The translations under genes and the position numbers were made by a program. Under the pieces are notes generated by a model. The model searched no databases. It saw nothing but the letters and a program-made list of their open reading frames with translations, and was not told where the DNA came from. Shown here piece by piece: positions 1 to 8,722 of a stretch of 64,000 nt of DNA. The stretch comes from Legionella_C dresdenensis (GTDB lineage Bacteria > Pseudomonadota > Gammaproteobacteria > Legionellales > Legionellaceae), in the NCBI RefSeq assembly GCF_042649825.1, contig NZ_JBHSAB010000023.1, positions 186,001-250,000 on the forward strand, in the 5' to 3' direction. Each line of letters begins with the position of its first letter. The stretch's first letter is position 1.

Positions 1-790
1 AGGCAAAACAACTACATCGGCTGCCATTTCTTCCGGTCTGGCATTACAAGGCCATAAAACAGTTGTTATTGATTTTGATATAGGACTGCGTAACCTCGAT
101 ATTATCATGGGTTGCGAACGCCGTGTAGTTTATGATTTTATCAATGTAATCAATGGAGAAGCAAGCCTTAATCAAGCCTTGATTAAAGACAAAAGGGTTC
201 CCCAACTCTATATCTTGCCAGCCTCTCAAACACGTGATAAAGATGCACTTACCCTGGAAGGCGTCGGTAAAATCCTGGATGATCTCGCTGCTGAATTTGA
301 TTATATTGTCTGCGATTCGCCTGCAGGTATTGAAACCGGTGCGTTGACTGCAATGTATTTTGCTGATCACGCCATCGTAGTGACTAACCCCGAAGTGTCT
401 TCTGTCCGTGACTCGGATCGTATTTTAGGTATTCTGGCCAGCAAAACCCGCCGTGCCATTGAAAACAAACCTCCAGTCCAGGAACATTTACTGTTGACTC
501 GTTATGATCCTGCCCGCGTTGAAAAAGGTGAAATGCTGTCGGTTGAAGATGTAAAAGAAATTTTGGCTATTCCGCTCATGGGCGTTATTCCAGAATCAAA
601 AGCCGTATTAAAAGCGTCAAATACAGGAACTCCGGTTATATTGGATGAGACTAGCGATGCCGGATTGGCATATCAGGATGCTATAGCCCGTTTTCTGGGC
701 GAAAGCAGGCCAATGCGCTTTGTAAACACTGAACGTAAAGGAATTTTACGGCGCTTGTTTGGCAAGAACAAGGAGGATGTTCCAGCATGA
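1..790 (+). CDS. minD: Septum site-determining protein MinD (5' end outside window)
   Basis: ParA/MinD-family ATPase that oscillates on the inner membrane with MinE and recruits MinC to keep FtsZ rings away from the poles. The reading frame is open from base 2, so the gene starts left of the window. The visible part opens inside the deviant Walker A motif (GKTTTSAA), followed by VVIDFDIGLRNLD and GCERRVVYDFIN, all standard MinD. The C-terminus (RRLFGKNKEDVPA) carries the basic and hydrophobic residues of the membrane-targeting helix. The stop overlaps the minE start (ATGA), so the two are translationally coupled; minC would be expected just to the left. Confidence 0.97.
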   Translation, partial: GKTTTSAAISSGLALQGHKTVVIDFDIGLRNLDIIMGCERRVVYDFINVINGEASLNQALIKDKRVPQLYILPASQTRDKDALTLEGVGKILDDLAAEFDYIVCDSPAGIETGALTAMYFADHAIVVTNPEVSSVRDSDRILGILASKTRRAIENKPPVQEHLLLTRYDPARVEKGEMLSVEDVKEILAIPLMGVIPESKAVLKASNTGTPVILDETSDAGLAYQDAIARFLGESRPMRFVNTERKGILRRLFGKNKEDVPA

Positions 791-1050
791 GTATATTCAG
801 TTACTTAAGAAAACGCCACAGCACTGCGTCTGTGGCGAAAGAACGCTTGCAGATTATTATTTCTCACGAGCGTACACAGCGCAACACACCAGATTATTTG
901 CCAAAACTGCAAGAGGAAATTCTGACAGTTATTGCGAAATATATTCCTATTTCACGCGATAAAGTAAGCGTTAATCTGGAAAGAATGGGCGATAATGCCG
1001 TTCTTGAGCTTAATGTGACAATGCCTGAAGAAGTACTTGAAGAGGCGTAA
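787..1050 (+). CDS. minE: Cell division topological specificity factor MinE
   Basis: MinE stimulates the MinD ATPase and drives pole-to-pole oscillation. At 87 residues it has the normal family length. The N-terminal MinD-binding stretch (SIFSYLRKRHSTASVAKERLQ) and the following IISHER segment match the family; the C-terminal half is the topological specificity domain. Its ATG overlaps the minD stop by four bases. A short perfect hairpin lies between its stop and the convergent frr gene. Confidence 0.96.
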   Translation: MSIFSYLRKRHSTASVAKERLQIIISHERTQRNTPDYLPKLQEEILTVIAKYIPISRDKVSVNLERMGDNAVLELNVTMPEEVLEEA

Positions 1051-1077
1051 AGCTTTACTAATTACAATATAAAATGC

Positions 1078-1101
1078 AGGTTGGGTCGTTCGACCCAACA
1101 A
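1078..1101. repeat. Intergenic hairpin, TTGGGTC/GACCCAA family (copy 1)
   Basis: Perfect inverted repeat TTGGGTCG-TT-CGACCCAA (1081-1098) between the convergent minE and frr genes. The same core occurs at 7,595, 13,080 and 33,184, with a GGGCT variant at 30,622 and 43,059. There is no clear T-tract, so it is a dispersed palindrome that may serve as a bidirectional transcription stop. Confidence 0.75.
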
Positions 1102-1659
1102 TCAGATTTCCATCAGATCCTTTTCTTTTTCAACCAACAACGCATCAACTTCGGCAATATACTTGTCAGTTAATTTCTGAATAACCTCAGTAGCACGGCG
1201 CTCATCGTCTTCAGAAATAGATTTGTCTTTTACCAAATCTTTCAGATGATTATTTGCATCACGACGAATATTTCGCACTGCTACTCGCCCTTGTTCGCCT
1301 TCTGCACGCACAACTTTGATCAGTTCTTTACGGCGTTCCTCGGTTAAAGGCGGCATGGGAACACGAATCGCGTTACCAGCTGTCGCTGGGTTTAAACCCA
1401 GATCAGAGGTAAGGATAGCTTTTTCAATGGCAGCGACCATAGTTTTTTCCCATGGGGTTACCAGAATAGTACGGGCATCACTGGCAGTTATATTAGCAAC
1501 CTGATTTATAGGTGTTGGGGTACCGTAATAATCAACCATTACGTGATCCAGTAAACTGACGTTCGCTCGACCGGTTCTTACTTTTGTTAAATCATTCTGC
1601 AGAGTTTCGATGGTTTTTTTCATCCGTTTTTCTGCATCTTGCCTGATATCATTAATCAT
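1102..1659 (-). CDS. frr: Ribosome recycling factor
   Basis: RRF splits post-termination ribosomes together with EF-G. The 185-residue length is exactly that of the family. Recognisable blocks are KTIETLQNDLTKVRTGRA near the N-terminus, the YYGTPTPINQVANI hinge region and the PMPPLTEERRKELIK segment of domain I. It is the last gene of the leftward cluster rpsB-tsf-pyrH-frr; its start lies inside the end of pyrH (8-base overlap), so translation is probably coupled. Confidence 0.97.
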   Translation of the reverse strand: MINDIRQDAEKRMKKTIETLQNDLTKVRTGRANVSLLDHVMVDYYGTPTPINQVANITASDARTILVTPWEKTMVAAIEKAILTSDLGLNPATAGNAIRVPMPPLTEERRKELIKVVRAEGEQGRVAVRNIRRDANNHLKDLVKDKSISEDDERRATEVIQKLTDKYIAEVDALLVEKEKDLMEI

Positions 1660-2377
1660 GATTAGCTCCTACAATTGTTCCGACTCGCTCACCTGATACG
1701 ATCTTGAGTAAAGCGCCAGGGGCTGCCATGTCAAAGATCTGCAGGGGCATGTTTTGATCCTGGCATAAGCAAATTGCCGTTAAATCCATAACTTCCAATC
1801 CCTGGTTTAAAACTTCTTTGTAAGTTAATGAATCATAACGGACCGCTTCCGGATTCTTCATCGGATCATCTGAGTAAACACCGTCAACCTTGGTAGCCTT
1901 AAGCACAACATCCGCGCCTATCTCGATTGCCCGCAGGCAGGCAGCTGTATCGGTTGTAAAGAATGGGTTGCCAGTACCGGCCGCAAAAATGACAACATGC
2001 CCATCTCGCAGATGGGTAATCGCTTTACGCCGATGGTAAGGATCTACTACTCCAAGCATGGGGATTGCCGACATAATTCGTGCCGGCAAATCAATGCGCT
2101 CAAGCGCATCACGCAATGCTAAAGCATTCATTACAGTAGCCAGCATGCCCATATGATCGCCTGTAACCCGTCCAAGTCCAGCCTTTGATAATGCCTTGCC
2201 CCGAAACAGATTTCCACCACCGATAACCAGGCCGACTTCAACGCCCAAGCTTATCAGTTCAGCGATTTCCTTAGCCATCCGATCAAGCACTGCAGGGTCA
2301 ATGCCAAACTGCGCATTGCCCATTAATGCCTCACCACTGCATTTTAATAAAATACGTTTGTATTTTAATTTAGTCAT
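1652..2377 (-). CDS. pyrH: Uridylate kinase (UMP kinase)
   Basis: Bacterial UMP kinase of the amino-acid-kinase fold, phosphorylating UMP to UDP; hexameric, activated by GTP and inhibited by UTP in relatives. The 241 residues include the N-terminal RILLKCSGEALMG phosphate-binding strand-loop, the GLVIGGGNLFRG glycine-rich loop and the GTGNPFFTTDTAA motif that contacts nucleotide. It overlaps both tsf upstream and frr downstream by 8 bases, the usual compact order in gammaproteobacteria. Confidence 0.97.
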   Translation of the reverse strand: MTKLKYKRILLKCSGEALMGNAQFGIDPAVLDRMAKEIAELISLGVEVGLVIGGGNLFRGKALSKAGLGRVTGDHMGMLATVMNALALRDALERIDLPARIMSAIPMLGVVDPYHRRKAITHLRDGHVVIFAAGTGNPFFTTDTAACLRAIEIGADVVLKATKVDGVYSDDPMKNPEAVRYDSLTYKEVLNQGLEVMDLTAICLCQDQNMPLQIFDMAAPGALLKIVSGERVGTIVGANHD

Positions 2378-3254
2378 TACCGCGAACCTGTGCCATTACT
2401 TCTTCAACGAAGTTATCTTCTTTCTTCTCGATACCTTCACCGACTTCATAGCGCAGGAAAGAAATAACTTCTGCGTTTTTCTCTTTCAGTAACTGACCTA
2501 CTTTGATATCAGGATTTTTAACAAAGGGTTGGCCTAACAGGCTGACTTCATCAACAAACTTATTGATGCGGCCTTCGATCATTTTGTCAATAATTTCTTG
2601 TGGTTTACCGCTTTCACGAGCCTGAGCAGTAAAGATATCACGTTCGCTTTCAATTGTTTCAGCAGAAACCTGATCACGGCTTACAACCAACGGCCTGCTT
2701 GCTGCGATGTGCATAGCAATATCTTTAGCCAAGGCTTCTTCGCCATTTTTAAGGGCAACGATAACGCCAATGCGGGAACCGTGCAGGTACGCACCGATAA
2801 CGCCGTCGCAACTTACTCTTTCCATGCGGCGCAGTTTGATGTTCTCGCCGATTTTAGCGACCAGTTGTTGTCTTGCCTGCTCAATAGTAGTATCTGTACC
2901 TGCAATCTGAAGCCCTGATAAGTCGTTAATGTCACTAACATTGCTGTTTAGTGCAGTAGTTGCAACTTGCTCAGCAAACGTGTTAAAGCTTTCGTCACGA
3001 GCTACGAAGTCTGTCTCACTGTTGATTTCAATGATAACGGCTGTACGGCCATCAGTTGAACGTTGAATAACGATCACTCCTTCAGCAGCAATGCGATCCG
3101 CTTTCTTATCAGCTTTCGCCTGACCTGCTTTACGCATATTGGCAATTGCCAACTCGATATCGCCATTTGCTTCAACCAGGAATTTTTTACATTCCATCAT
3201 ACCAGAACCGGTACGCTCACGTAATTTCATTACTAAAGATGCACTAACTGACAT
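2370..3254 (-). CDS. tsf: Elongation factor Ts
   Basis: Guanine nucleotide exchange factor for EF-Tu. The 294-residue product opens with SASLVMKLRERTGSGMMECKK, the family N-terminus whose helix-turn contacts ribosomes and EF-Tu; the TDFVARDESF motif follows near residue 80. An in-frame codon at 3275 would add seven residues, but GGAGGAAG stands five to seven bases before the ATG at 3254, so that start is chosen. An attenuator-like hairpin separates it from rpsB upstream. Confidence 0.97.
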   Translation of the reverse strand: MSVSASLVMKLRERTGSGMMECKKFLVEANGDIELAIANMRKAGQAKADKKADRIAAEGVIVIQRSTDGRTAVIIEINSETDFVARDESFNTFAEQVATTALNSNVSDINDLSGLQIAGTDTTIEQARQQLVAKIGENIKLRRMERVSCDGVIGAYLHGSRIGVIVALKNGEEALAKDIAMHIAASRPLVVSRDQVSAETIESERDIFTAQARESGKPQEIIDKMIEGRINKFVDEVSLLGQPFVKNPDIKVGQLLKEKNAEVISFLRYEVGEGIEKKEDNFVEEVMAQVRGND

Positions 3255-3270
3255 TTTACTTCCTCCACAT

Positions 3271-3308
3271 AGCAAAAAGGGGTGCGTTAATGATGATTAA
3301 GCACCCCT
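3271..3308 (-). terminator. Rho-independent terminator/attenuator between rpsB and tsf
   Basis: Read leftward, AGGGGTGCTTAA pairs with TTAACGCACCCCT (one bulged base) around a six-base loop, and CCCC runs directly into a TTTTT tract. It lies after the rpsB stop and before the tsf ribosome binding site, so it probably reduces read-through into tsf-pyrH-frr. A terminator at this place is also known in Escherichia coli. Confidence 0.8.
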
Positions 3309-3322
3309 CTACATAATTTTAA

Positions 3323-4081
3323 TTACTCACCGGTTTTGTCAGTTTCTTTTTCAGAAATCTCAACAAATTCAGAATCAGCAGAGACGCCGCCGACAGTATT
3401 GCCGTTTTTAGCATCCAAAATAGCGTCTGCAATACAACGGACATAAATGTCAACTGCTCTCATTGAATCATCATTGCCAGGAATAATGTAATCAATGTTA
3501 TCAGGGCTGTTATTAGTATCAACTACACCAATAACTGGAATCTTCAAGCGGCGGGCTTCTTCAACAGCAATGTGCTCAAAGCCAACATCCACAACAAACA
3601 GAGCATCAGGCAGGCCGCCCATATCTTCAATACCGCCCAGACCTCTCTCCAGTTTCTCAAGTTCACGCGTCAGCATCAAGGCTTCTTTTTTAATCATGCC
3701 TGCGAAAGCGCCTTTATCACGCAACTCTTTTAATTCTTTCAAACGGAAAATTGACTGACGAACAGTTTTGTAGTTAGTCAGCATACCACCTAACCAACGG
3801 TGATCAACATAAGGCATGCCGCAACGCTTGGCGTGGGTACGGATGCTTTCCTGAGCAGCACGCTTGGTGCCAACGAAAAGAATTTTTGCCTTGTTTGCCG
3901 CCAGACGACCAACATAGTTGGTTACATCACTCAGCATAGGCATTGTTTTTTCAAGATTAATAATATGGATCTTGTTTCGGGAACCGAAAATGAACTCTGC
4001 CATTTTAGGATTCCAGTATCGGGTTCTGTGACCGAAATGTGCACCTGCTTCAAGCAGCTCACGCATACTTACATTACTCAT
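3323..4081 (-). CDS. rpsB: 30S ribosomal protein S2
   Basis: Protein of the small-subunit head-body interface. The 252 residues begin with MSNVSMRELLEAGAHFGHRT, the S2 signature, followed by WNPKMAEFIFGSRNKIHIIN and the second signature block VDTNNSPDNIDYIIPGNDDS. GGAGAT precedes the ATG. It is first in the rpsB-tsf-pyrH-frr cluster, has a good sigma-70 promoter 100 bases upstream, and a leader long enough for the S2 autoregulation known from other bacteria. Confidence 0.97.
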   Translation of the reverse strand: MSNVSMRELLEAGAHFGHRTRYWNPKMAEFIFGSRNKIHIINLEKTMPMLSDVTNYVGRLAANKAKILFVGTKRAAQESIRTHAKRCGMPYVDHRWLGGMLTNYKTVRQSIFRLKELKELRDKGAFAGMIKKEALMLTRELEKLERGLGGIEDMGGLPDALFVVDVGFEHIAVEEARRLKIPVIGVVDTNNSPDNIDYIIPGNDDSMRAVDIYVRCIADAILDAKNGNTVGGVSADSEFVEISEKETDKTGE

Positions 4082-4183
4082 TTAAATATCTCCAGGGTTA
4101 TGCCTCCACGCCTCCCATAAAACACCCATTAAAGGGACCCCGCTTTATGTGTCGAAACGTGTGTGTAGTTAAAAAGCGTGCTA

Positions 4184-4212
4184 GTTATACCACACTTTGC
4201 ATGTTACAGCAA
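4184..4212 (-). promoter_or_regulatory. Probable sigma-70 promoter of rpsB
   Basis: On the minus strand TTGCTG (4212-4207) and TATAAC (4189-4184) are separated by exactly 17 bases, about 105 bases upstream of the rpsB ATG. This is the best promoter match in the intergenic stretch. It is inferred from sequence only. Confidence 0.7.
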
Positions 4213-4331
4213 TGAACAATAGCATTTTCATGGATTTATACTTTGTACCGGATTTTACAGCTCATATCCGTTCAGCCTGAGGAAAATGCGGAAACAGGCA
4301 GAAACTACTATACTATAATATATATACCCAG

Positions 4332-7028
4332 ATGGATTTTGCCATGGAACGCAGAGCGGTTTACCAATTTGCAGATTCTTATCACCACGCCCTGCTTTCT
4401 GAGGTCGGCGGTAAGGGTTTGTCCTTAATTAAAATGGCGCAATCCGGGCTCGCCATTCCACCCGGCTTTGTCCTTAGCGTTGCGTTTTTCCAACCATGGA
4501 TTGATGAACTAAAAACAACGCCAGCCTGGAACGAATTCTTAACCGCTGACTCCAGGGATATGCCTGAAAAAATTAAAAGCCTTAAAGCAGCTGCCATGGA
4601 ACTCAATTTAACTCAAAAACAACAAACATTAATTATTTGTGCGCTGGCTCATCATCCTGGCGTCCACTTGTTTGCTGTCCGCTCTTCGGCACCGGAAGAA
4701 GATTTGTCTGATGCGTCTTTTGCCGGTGGTTATGAAACTGTACTTGGCGTTACGCAGGACGCAATGGAAAACGCGATTAAAACCGCTTTTGCCTCCTGTC
4801 TTGATCCGCGTGTTTTTATTTATAAAAGAGAACAGGGTTTTGCCACGAATGATTTTAGTATTGCGGTCGTAGTTATGGAGCAAATTGCCAGTGAAGTGGC
4901 TGGTGTAGGTTTTTCAGTAAATCCCCTCAGCAATGATCACGATGAGATGGTATTTAATGCCAACTGGGGCCAGGGTGAAACCGTAGTCGCAGGGCTGGTA
5001 ACGCCGGATCAGTATATTGTCAATAAAATAAGCGGCGATATTATGGAGAAAACATTGGGAGGCAAGGAAACTTCCATATGGCTGCTTCCTGACGGCGGCG
5101 GTACTGAAGAACGCGCAGATCCCCGCCATGATGAGTTTACTCTCAGCGATGAACAGATATTGGAACTAAGCCGACAATTATCAATCATTGAAAAGCTTTA
5201 CGGTCGAGCCATGGATATTGAATGGGCTTATGCCAGAGGGCAACTTTATCTGTTGCAGGCACGCCCCATTACAACGTGCATTCCCCTTCCGCGCGGTATG
5301 ATGACTGAATTTGATGAGCCGCGACAATTATATCTTGATCTTACTTTGTCAGTACAAGGACTGGAAAAACCGCTTTCCCCCCTTGGGACCGACTTTATTC
5401 GAAAATTACTTCATGCTGCGGCAAAAACAGTGATTGGCAGAAATGACATCCTTGATATCAGGCATGGCGCCGCTGGTATTAGCGATGGCAAAATCTATCT
5501 CAATTTATCCAATATCTTTACTGTGATTAGTAAAGATAAAATAGCAAACGCTCTGGTTAAAATGGATGCCATTGCCAGCAATATCTTGCTCCAGCTTCCA
5601 CAAGGTTCATATCAAAATGCGGTGAAACCAGAAATTTTAAATATCAATAAATTTGACGTTGCTACCCGTATGTATGATGTCGTATTGAAAATTGTTACCG
5701 GTAAATATCGGCTGGCAGCAATGGCTCATAAATATGACAAAGACGTTGCCCACATGGAGCAAGTAACTGACTCCATTCTGGCAGAGAATACTCCCCTCTC
5801 TGAACGAATCGAACAGATTTTCAAACCATTTGCTTATTTTCTGGTACACAAGATTGCCCCTGCCGCTATTCTGGGCCAAAGAGCGATTGCCTCAATTAAT
5901 AAATTATTTGAGGCAGATGCCCAACAGGATAAAACTGTTAAAGCACATTTAGATGCAGTTTCCCGCTCCCTGCCGCATAATATTACTATTCAGATGGGAC
6001 TTGATATATATTCATTATCAACATTGCTTGAGAAAGATAAATATCATTCGCAGGAGGAGCTTGTCACTGCTTTTAGAAACAAGCAGCTTTCACCACAATT
6101 TTATCAGGACTGGGATAAATTTATTGACCGTTTTGGCTGTCGCGGTCAAGAAGAATTTGATATCGCATCGCCGCGCTATATGGAAAATGATCATCAGTTG
6201 CTAAGTATGATTTACTCTGCTTCAACCGGTTGTAACGACGCCAATAATCCATTGCACATCTACCAAACCAGTCAAGACGAGCGTCAGAAAGCCTATGAGT
6301 ATTTACTTACTATTGCTGCCAGAAAAGGTAAATACACCATTAAAAAATTTAAAACCGATTATGCCGTCATGGAGCAATTTGGCGGTTATCGGGAAAACCA
6401 TAAATATTTTCTGGTTCGTTTATTTAGTAAAATAAGGCAATTGCTGCTAACAGAAGCAAAAAAAATGGTGCTTGCCGGTGTCCTGGAGCATGAAGAACAG
6501 ATTTTTGATCTGACTCTGGTGGACTTGTCGGCGTATGAATCCGATCCTGAGATTAATTTAGTACCTCGTATGGCTCATAATACAGAAATTATAAAACAAC
6601 TCGAAACAGTGAAAACAACACCGCCATTAATTGATTCCCGCGGCCGAATTTTGCGGTTAAACCGGCCTCCATTAAAAGAAGGGGAAATTGGCGGTCATGC
6701 GGTATCCAGCGGCAAGATCAGCGGAAAAGTCAAAGTTTTGCATACCCCGGATGAAAAACCATTGCTAATGGGCGAGATCCTGGTGGCTCGTGCTACCGAT
6801 CCTGGCTGGACGCCGCTGTTTGTCAATGCCGGCGCTATTATTCTCGAAATTGGCGGTATGTTACAGCATGGCGCACTGGTTGCCCGGGAATATGGCAAAC
6901 CTTGCATTGCCGGTGTTGATAATGCCACTGAAATCCTGAAGGATGGTGATTTGATTGAAGTAGATGGCTCATTGGGGATTATCCGCCGTATTGATACCCC
7001 TGATTCAATGGAAAATATATCTCACTAG
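4332..7028 (+). CDS. PEP synthase/rifampicin phosphotransferase-like PEP-utilising enzyme
   Basis: 898-residue protein with an N-terminal ATP-grasp domain of the PPDK/PEP synthase type (LLSEVGGKGLSLIKM, then HLFAVRSSAPEEDLSDASFAG and DIEWAYARGQLYLLQARPIT near residues 295-315) and a C-terminal phosphohistidine domain (GWTPLFVNAGAIILEIGGMLQHGALVA; His about 846). The middle third is unlike PpsA, and the PEP/pyruvate TIM barrel of PEP synthase is not seen, so the architecture fits the rifampicin phosphotransferase/PEP-utilising group better. The substrate cannot be told. ATG codons at 4332 and 4344 are both possible starts. It stands alone between rpsB and a small periplasmic gene. Confidence 0.8.
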   Translation: MDFAMERRAVYQFADSYHHALLSEVGGKGLSLIKMAQSGLAIPPGFVLSVAFFQPWIDELKTTPAWNEFLTADSRDMPEKIKSLKAAAMELNLTQKQQTLIICALAHHPGVHLFAVRSSAPEEDLSDASFAGGYETVLGVTQDAMENAIKTAFASCLDPRVFIYKREQGFATNDFSIAVVVMEQIASEVAGVGFSVNPLSNDHDEMVFNANWGQGETVVAGLVTPDQYIVNKISGDIMEKTLGGKETSIWLLPDGGGTEERADPRHDEFTLSDEQILELSRQLSIIEKLYGRAMDIEWAYARGQLYLLQARPITTCIPLPRGMMTEFDEPRQLYLDLTLSVQGLEKPLSPLGTDFIRKLLHAAAKTVIGRNDILDIRHGAAGISDGKIYLNLSNIFTVISKDKIANALVKMDAIASNILLQLPQGSYQNAVKPEILNINKFDVATRMYDVVLKIVTGKYRLAAMAHKYDKDVAHMEQVTDSILAENTPLSERIEQIFKPFAYFLVHKIAPAAILGQRAIASINKLFEADAQQDKTVKAHLDAVSRSLPHNITIQMGLDIYSLSTLLEKDKYHSQEELVTAFRNKQLSPQFYQDWDKFIDRFGCRGQEEFDIASPRYMENDHQLLSMIYSASTGCNDANNPLHIYQTSQDERQKAYEYLLTIAARKGKYTIKKFKTDYAVMEQFGGYRENHKYFLVRLFSKIRQLLLTEAKKMVLAGVLEHEEQIFDLTLVDLSAYESDPEINLVPRMAHNTEIIKQLETVKTTPPLIDSRGRILRLNRPPLKEGEIGGHAVSSGKISGKVKVLHTPDEKPLLMGEILVARATDPGWTPLFVNAGAIILEIGGMLQHGALVAREYGKPCIAGVDNATEILKDGDLIEVDGSLGIIRRIDTPDSMENISH

Positions 7029-7163
7029 GCCGTCTTTAATTCATTCAAGGAACCAATATTTTGCACATTTATTTCCCATCAACTATACTGAAAAAGGTTT
7101 TGCAATTGCGAAACTACGAGCCTTATATGGAATAATGTATCTAACTGGATTAAGGATAATATC

Positions 7164-7589
7164 ATGTTAAAGAAACTCTTATTATTACCCGTATTAACTC
7201 TTGCACTCGCTTTCTATCAAACAGCTTTTGCAGGTTCATGCCACCAGCGCATGGATCAAATGATGGGTTCATTAAACCTGACTGATGCTCAAAAAACTCA
7301 AATTAAAACCATTACTGAGCAATCAAGAGAAGCAATGCAAACAAACATGACTCAAATGAAAACATTGCAAGGCCAGATTAAGGATTTAATCACCTCAGAA
7401 AAAGTCGACGAAGCAAAATTAAATGACTTGATTAGCCAAAAAACATCTTTAATGGCTACTATGATGAAAAGCAAAATCATGGTTAAAAATCAGATTTATA
7501 ATGTTCTGGATAGCAAACAACAGCAACAATTTAAAGATCTGATGACCCAATGGGAACAAAACAAAATGCAACATAAAACTGGTTGCTAA
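7164..7589 (+). CDS. Spy/CpxP-like small periplasmic protein
   Basis: 141 residues with a signal peptide (MLKKLLLLPVLTLALAFYQTAFAG, cleavage expected after AFA). The mature part is helical, rich in Gln and Met, with an LTDAQ motif near residue 39 and a second degenerate LDSKQQQQF near residue 113, the spacing of the paired LTxxQ motifs of Spy/CpxP chaperones. Relatives respond to envelope stress or metals. Unpaired cysteines stand at the mature N-terminus (SCHQ) and at the C-terminus (TGC), which could form a disulfide in the periplasm. Confidence 0.7.
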   Translation: MLKKLLLLPVLTLALAFYQTAFAGSCHQRMDQMMGSLNLTDAQKTQIKTITEQSREAMQTNMTQMKTLQGQIKDLITSEKVDEAKLNDLISQKTSLMATMMKSKIMVKNQIYNVLDSKQQQQFKDLMTQWEQNKMQHKTGC

Positions 7590-7594
7590 TATGG

Positions 7595-7619
7595 AGGTTG
7601 GGTCGTTACGACCCAACCT
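7595..7619. repeat. Intergenic hairpin, TTGGGTC/GACCCAA family (copy 2)
   Basis: Perfect palindrome AGGTTGGGTCG-TTA-CGACCCAACCT between the Spy-like gene and convergent rpoS, starting six bases after one stop and ending three bases before the other. With its 11-bp stem this is the strongest copy of the dispersed family. Confidence 0.8.
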
Positions 7620-7621
7620 GC

Positions 7622-8647
7622 TTAAAATAAGTCTTCCTGCGTTAACCCTACCCGCTCAAGCAACCCTCTTAAGGTTTTCAATGCTTCAACCTGAATCTGG
7701 CGTACGCGTTCACGGGTTAAATCAATTTCTTTGCCAACATCTTCAAGCGTTGCTTTTTCAAAACCCCGCAAACCAAAGCGGCGTGCAATAACTTGTTGCT
7801 GATTTTCAGTAAGCTTGTCGAGCAGTAATTCGATATGCGCCCGCAAATCTTCATCAGTCAAAAGTTCTGCCGGGTTGGCGCTGTTTTCATCAGCAATAGT
7901 ATCCAGCAGAGATTTATTTTCATCATATCCAATCGGCGTATCAACAGAAGCAACCTTGTCATTTAAGCCAAGTAACTTCTGCACATCTTCCAGCGGCTTA
8001 TCAACCATTTCGGCAATTTCTTCAGGGGAAGGCTCATGATCAAGCTTCTGTGTCAATTGTCTTGCTGCCCGCAGATATACGTTTAATTCTTTCACAACAT
8101 GGATAGGAAGACGAATTGTGCGTGTCTGATTCATAATGGCGCGCTCAATAGTTTGCCGTATCCACCAGGTAGCATAGGTCGAAAAACGGAATCCGCGATC
8201 CGGATCGAATTTTTCAACGGACTTCATTAACCCCAGATTTCCTTCTTCAATCAAATCAAGCAGGGGTAATCCACGGTTTAAATAACGCCGGGAGATTTTT
8301 ACTACCAGACGCAGATTTGATTCAATCATTTTTTTACGGGCTGCCGGATCGCCTTTCAAGGCCAGGCGTGCATAATGGACCTCTTCTTCAGCTGATAATA
8401 GAGGTGAAAAACCGATTTCACTTAAATAAAGCTGAGTCGCATCCATAAACTTGGCAGCATTTTTACCTTGGGTAAATGATTGAAACGCATCCTCCTCTTC
8501 TTCCGCGCTGAAATCAGCTCCAAGCTCGTCATTTGAATCAGCAGAAATATCATCCTCTTCTTCAGCAAGCAGCGTTTCGTCAGCAGGTTCATCCCATTCA
8601 TTGTCCGGAATAACCGCTTCTTTGATTGATTCGTCATCAACTTGCAT
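7622..8647 (-). CDS. rpoS: RNA polymerase sigma factor RpoS
   Basis: Stationary-phase sigma factor of the sigma-70 family. The visible regions are 1.2 (DATQLYLSEIGFSPLLSAEEE), 2.1-2.4 (NLRLVVKISRRYLNRGLPLLDLIEEGNLGL, FSTYATWWIRQTIERAI), region 3 and 4.2 (TLEDVGKEIDLTRERVRQIQVEAL). The preferred ATG at 8647 gives 341 residues and has GGTGGG five bases upstream; an open frame continues to 8698. The N-terminus is unusually acidic (runs of E and D in residues 5-60). In Legionella relatives RpoS controls the switch to the transmissive phase. It lies downstream of nlpD, as usual; the main rpoS promoter is often inside nlpD. Confidence 0.96.
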   Translation of the reverse strand: MQVDDESIKEAVIPDNEWDEPADETLLAEEEDDISADSNDELGADFSAEEEEDAFQSFTQGKNAAKFMDATQLYLSEIGFSPLLSAEEEVHYARLALKGDPAARKKMIESNLRLVVKISRRYLNRGLPLLDLIEEGNLGLMKSVEKFDPDRGFRFSTYATWWIRQTIERAIMNQTRTIRLPIHVVKELNVYLRAARQLTQKLDHEPSPEEIAEMVDKPLEDVQKLLGLNDKVASVDTPIGYDENKSLLDTIADENSANPAELLTDEDLRAHIELLLDKLTENQQQVIARRFGLRGFEKATLEDVGKEIDLTRERVRQIQVEALKTLRGLLERVGLTQEDLF

Positions 8648-8722
8648 GATCCCACCTATTGTGTTTATAAACCCATCCTGAGAAACACATTGTTCCATAA
8701 TAAAATCAGTGGATATTCTCTG

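Noticed and set aside
4629..4883. Antisense frames inside the PEP-utilising enzyme gene
   Set aside because: Shadow frames of a clearly coding gene with conserved motifs on the plus strand.
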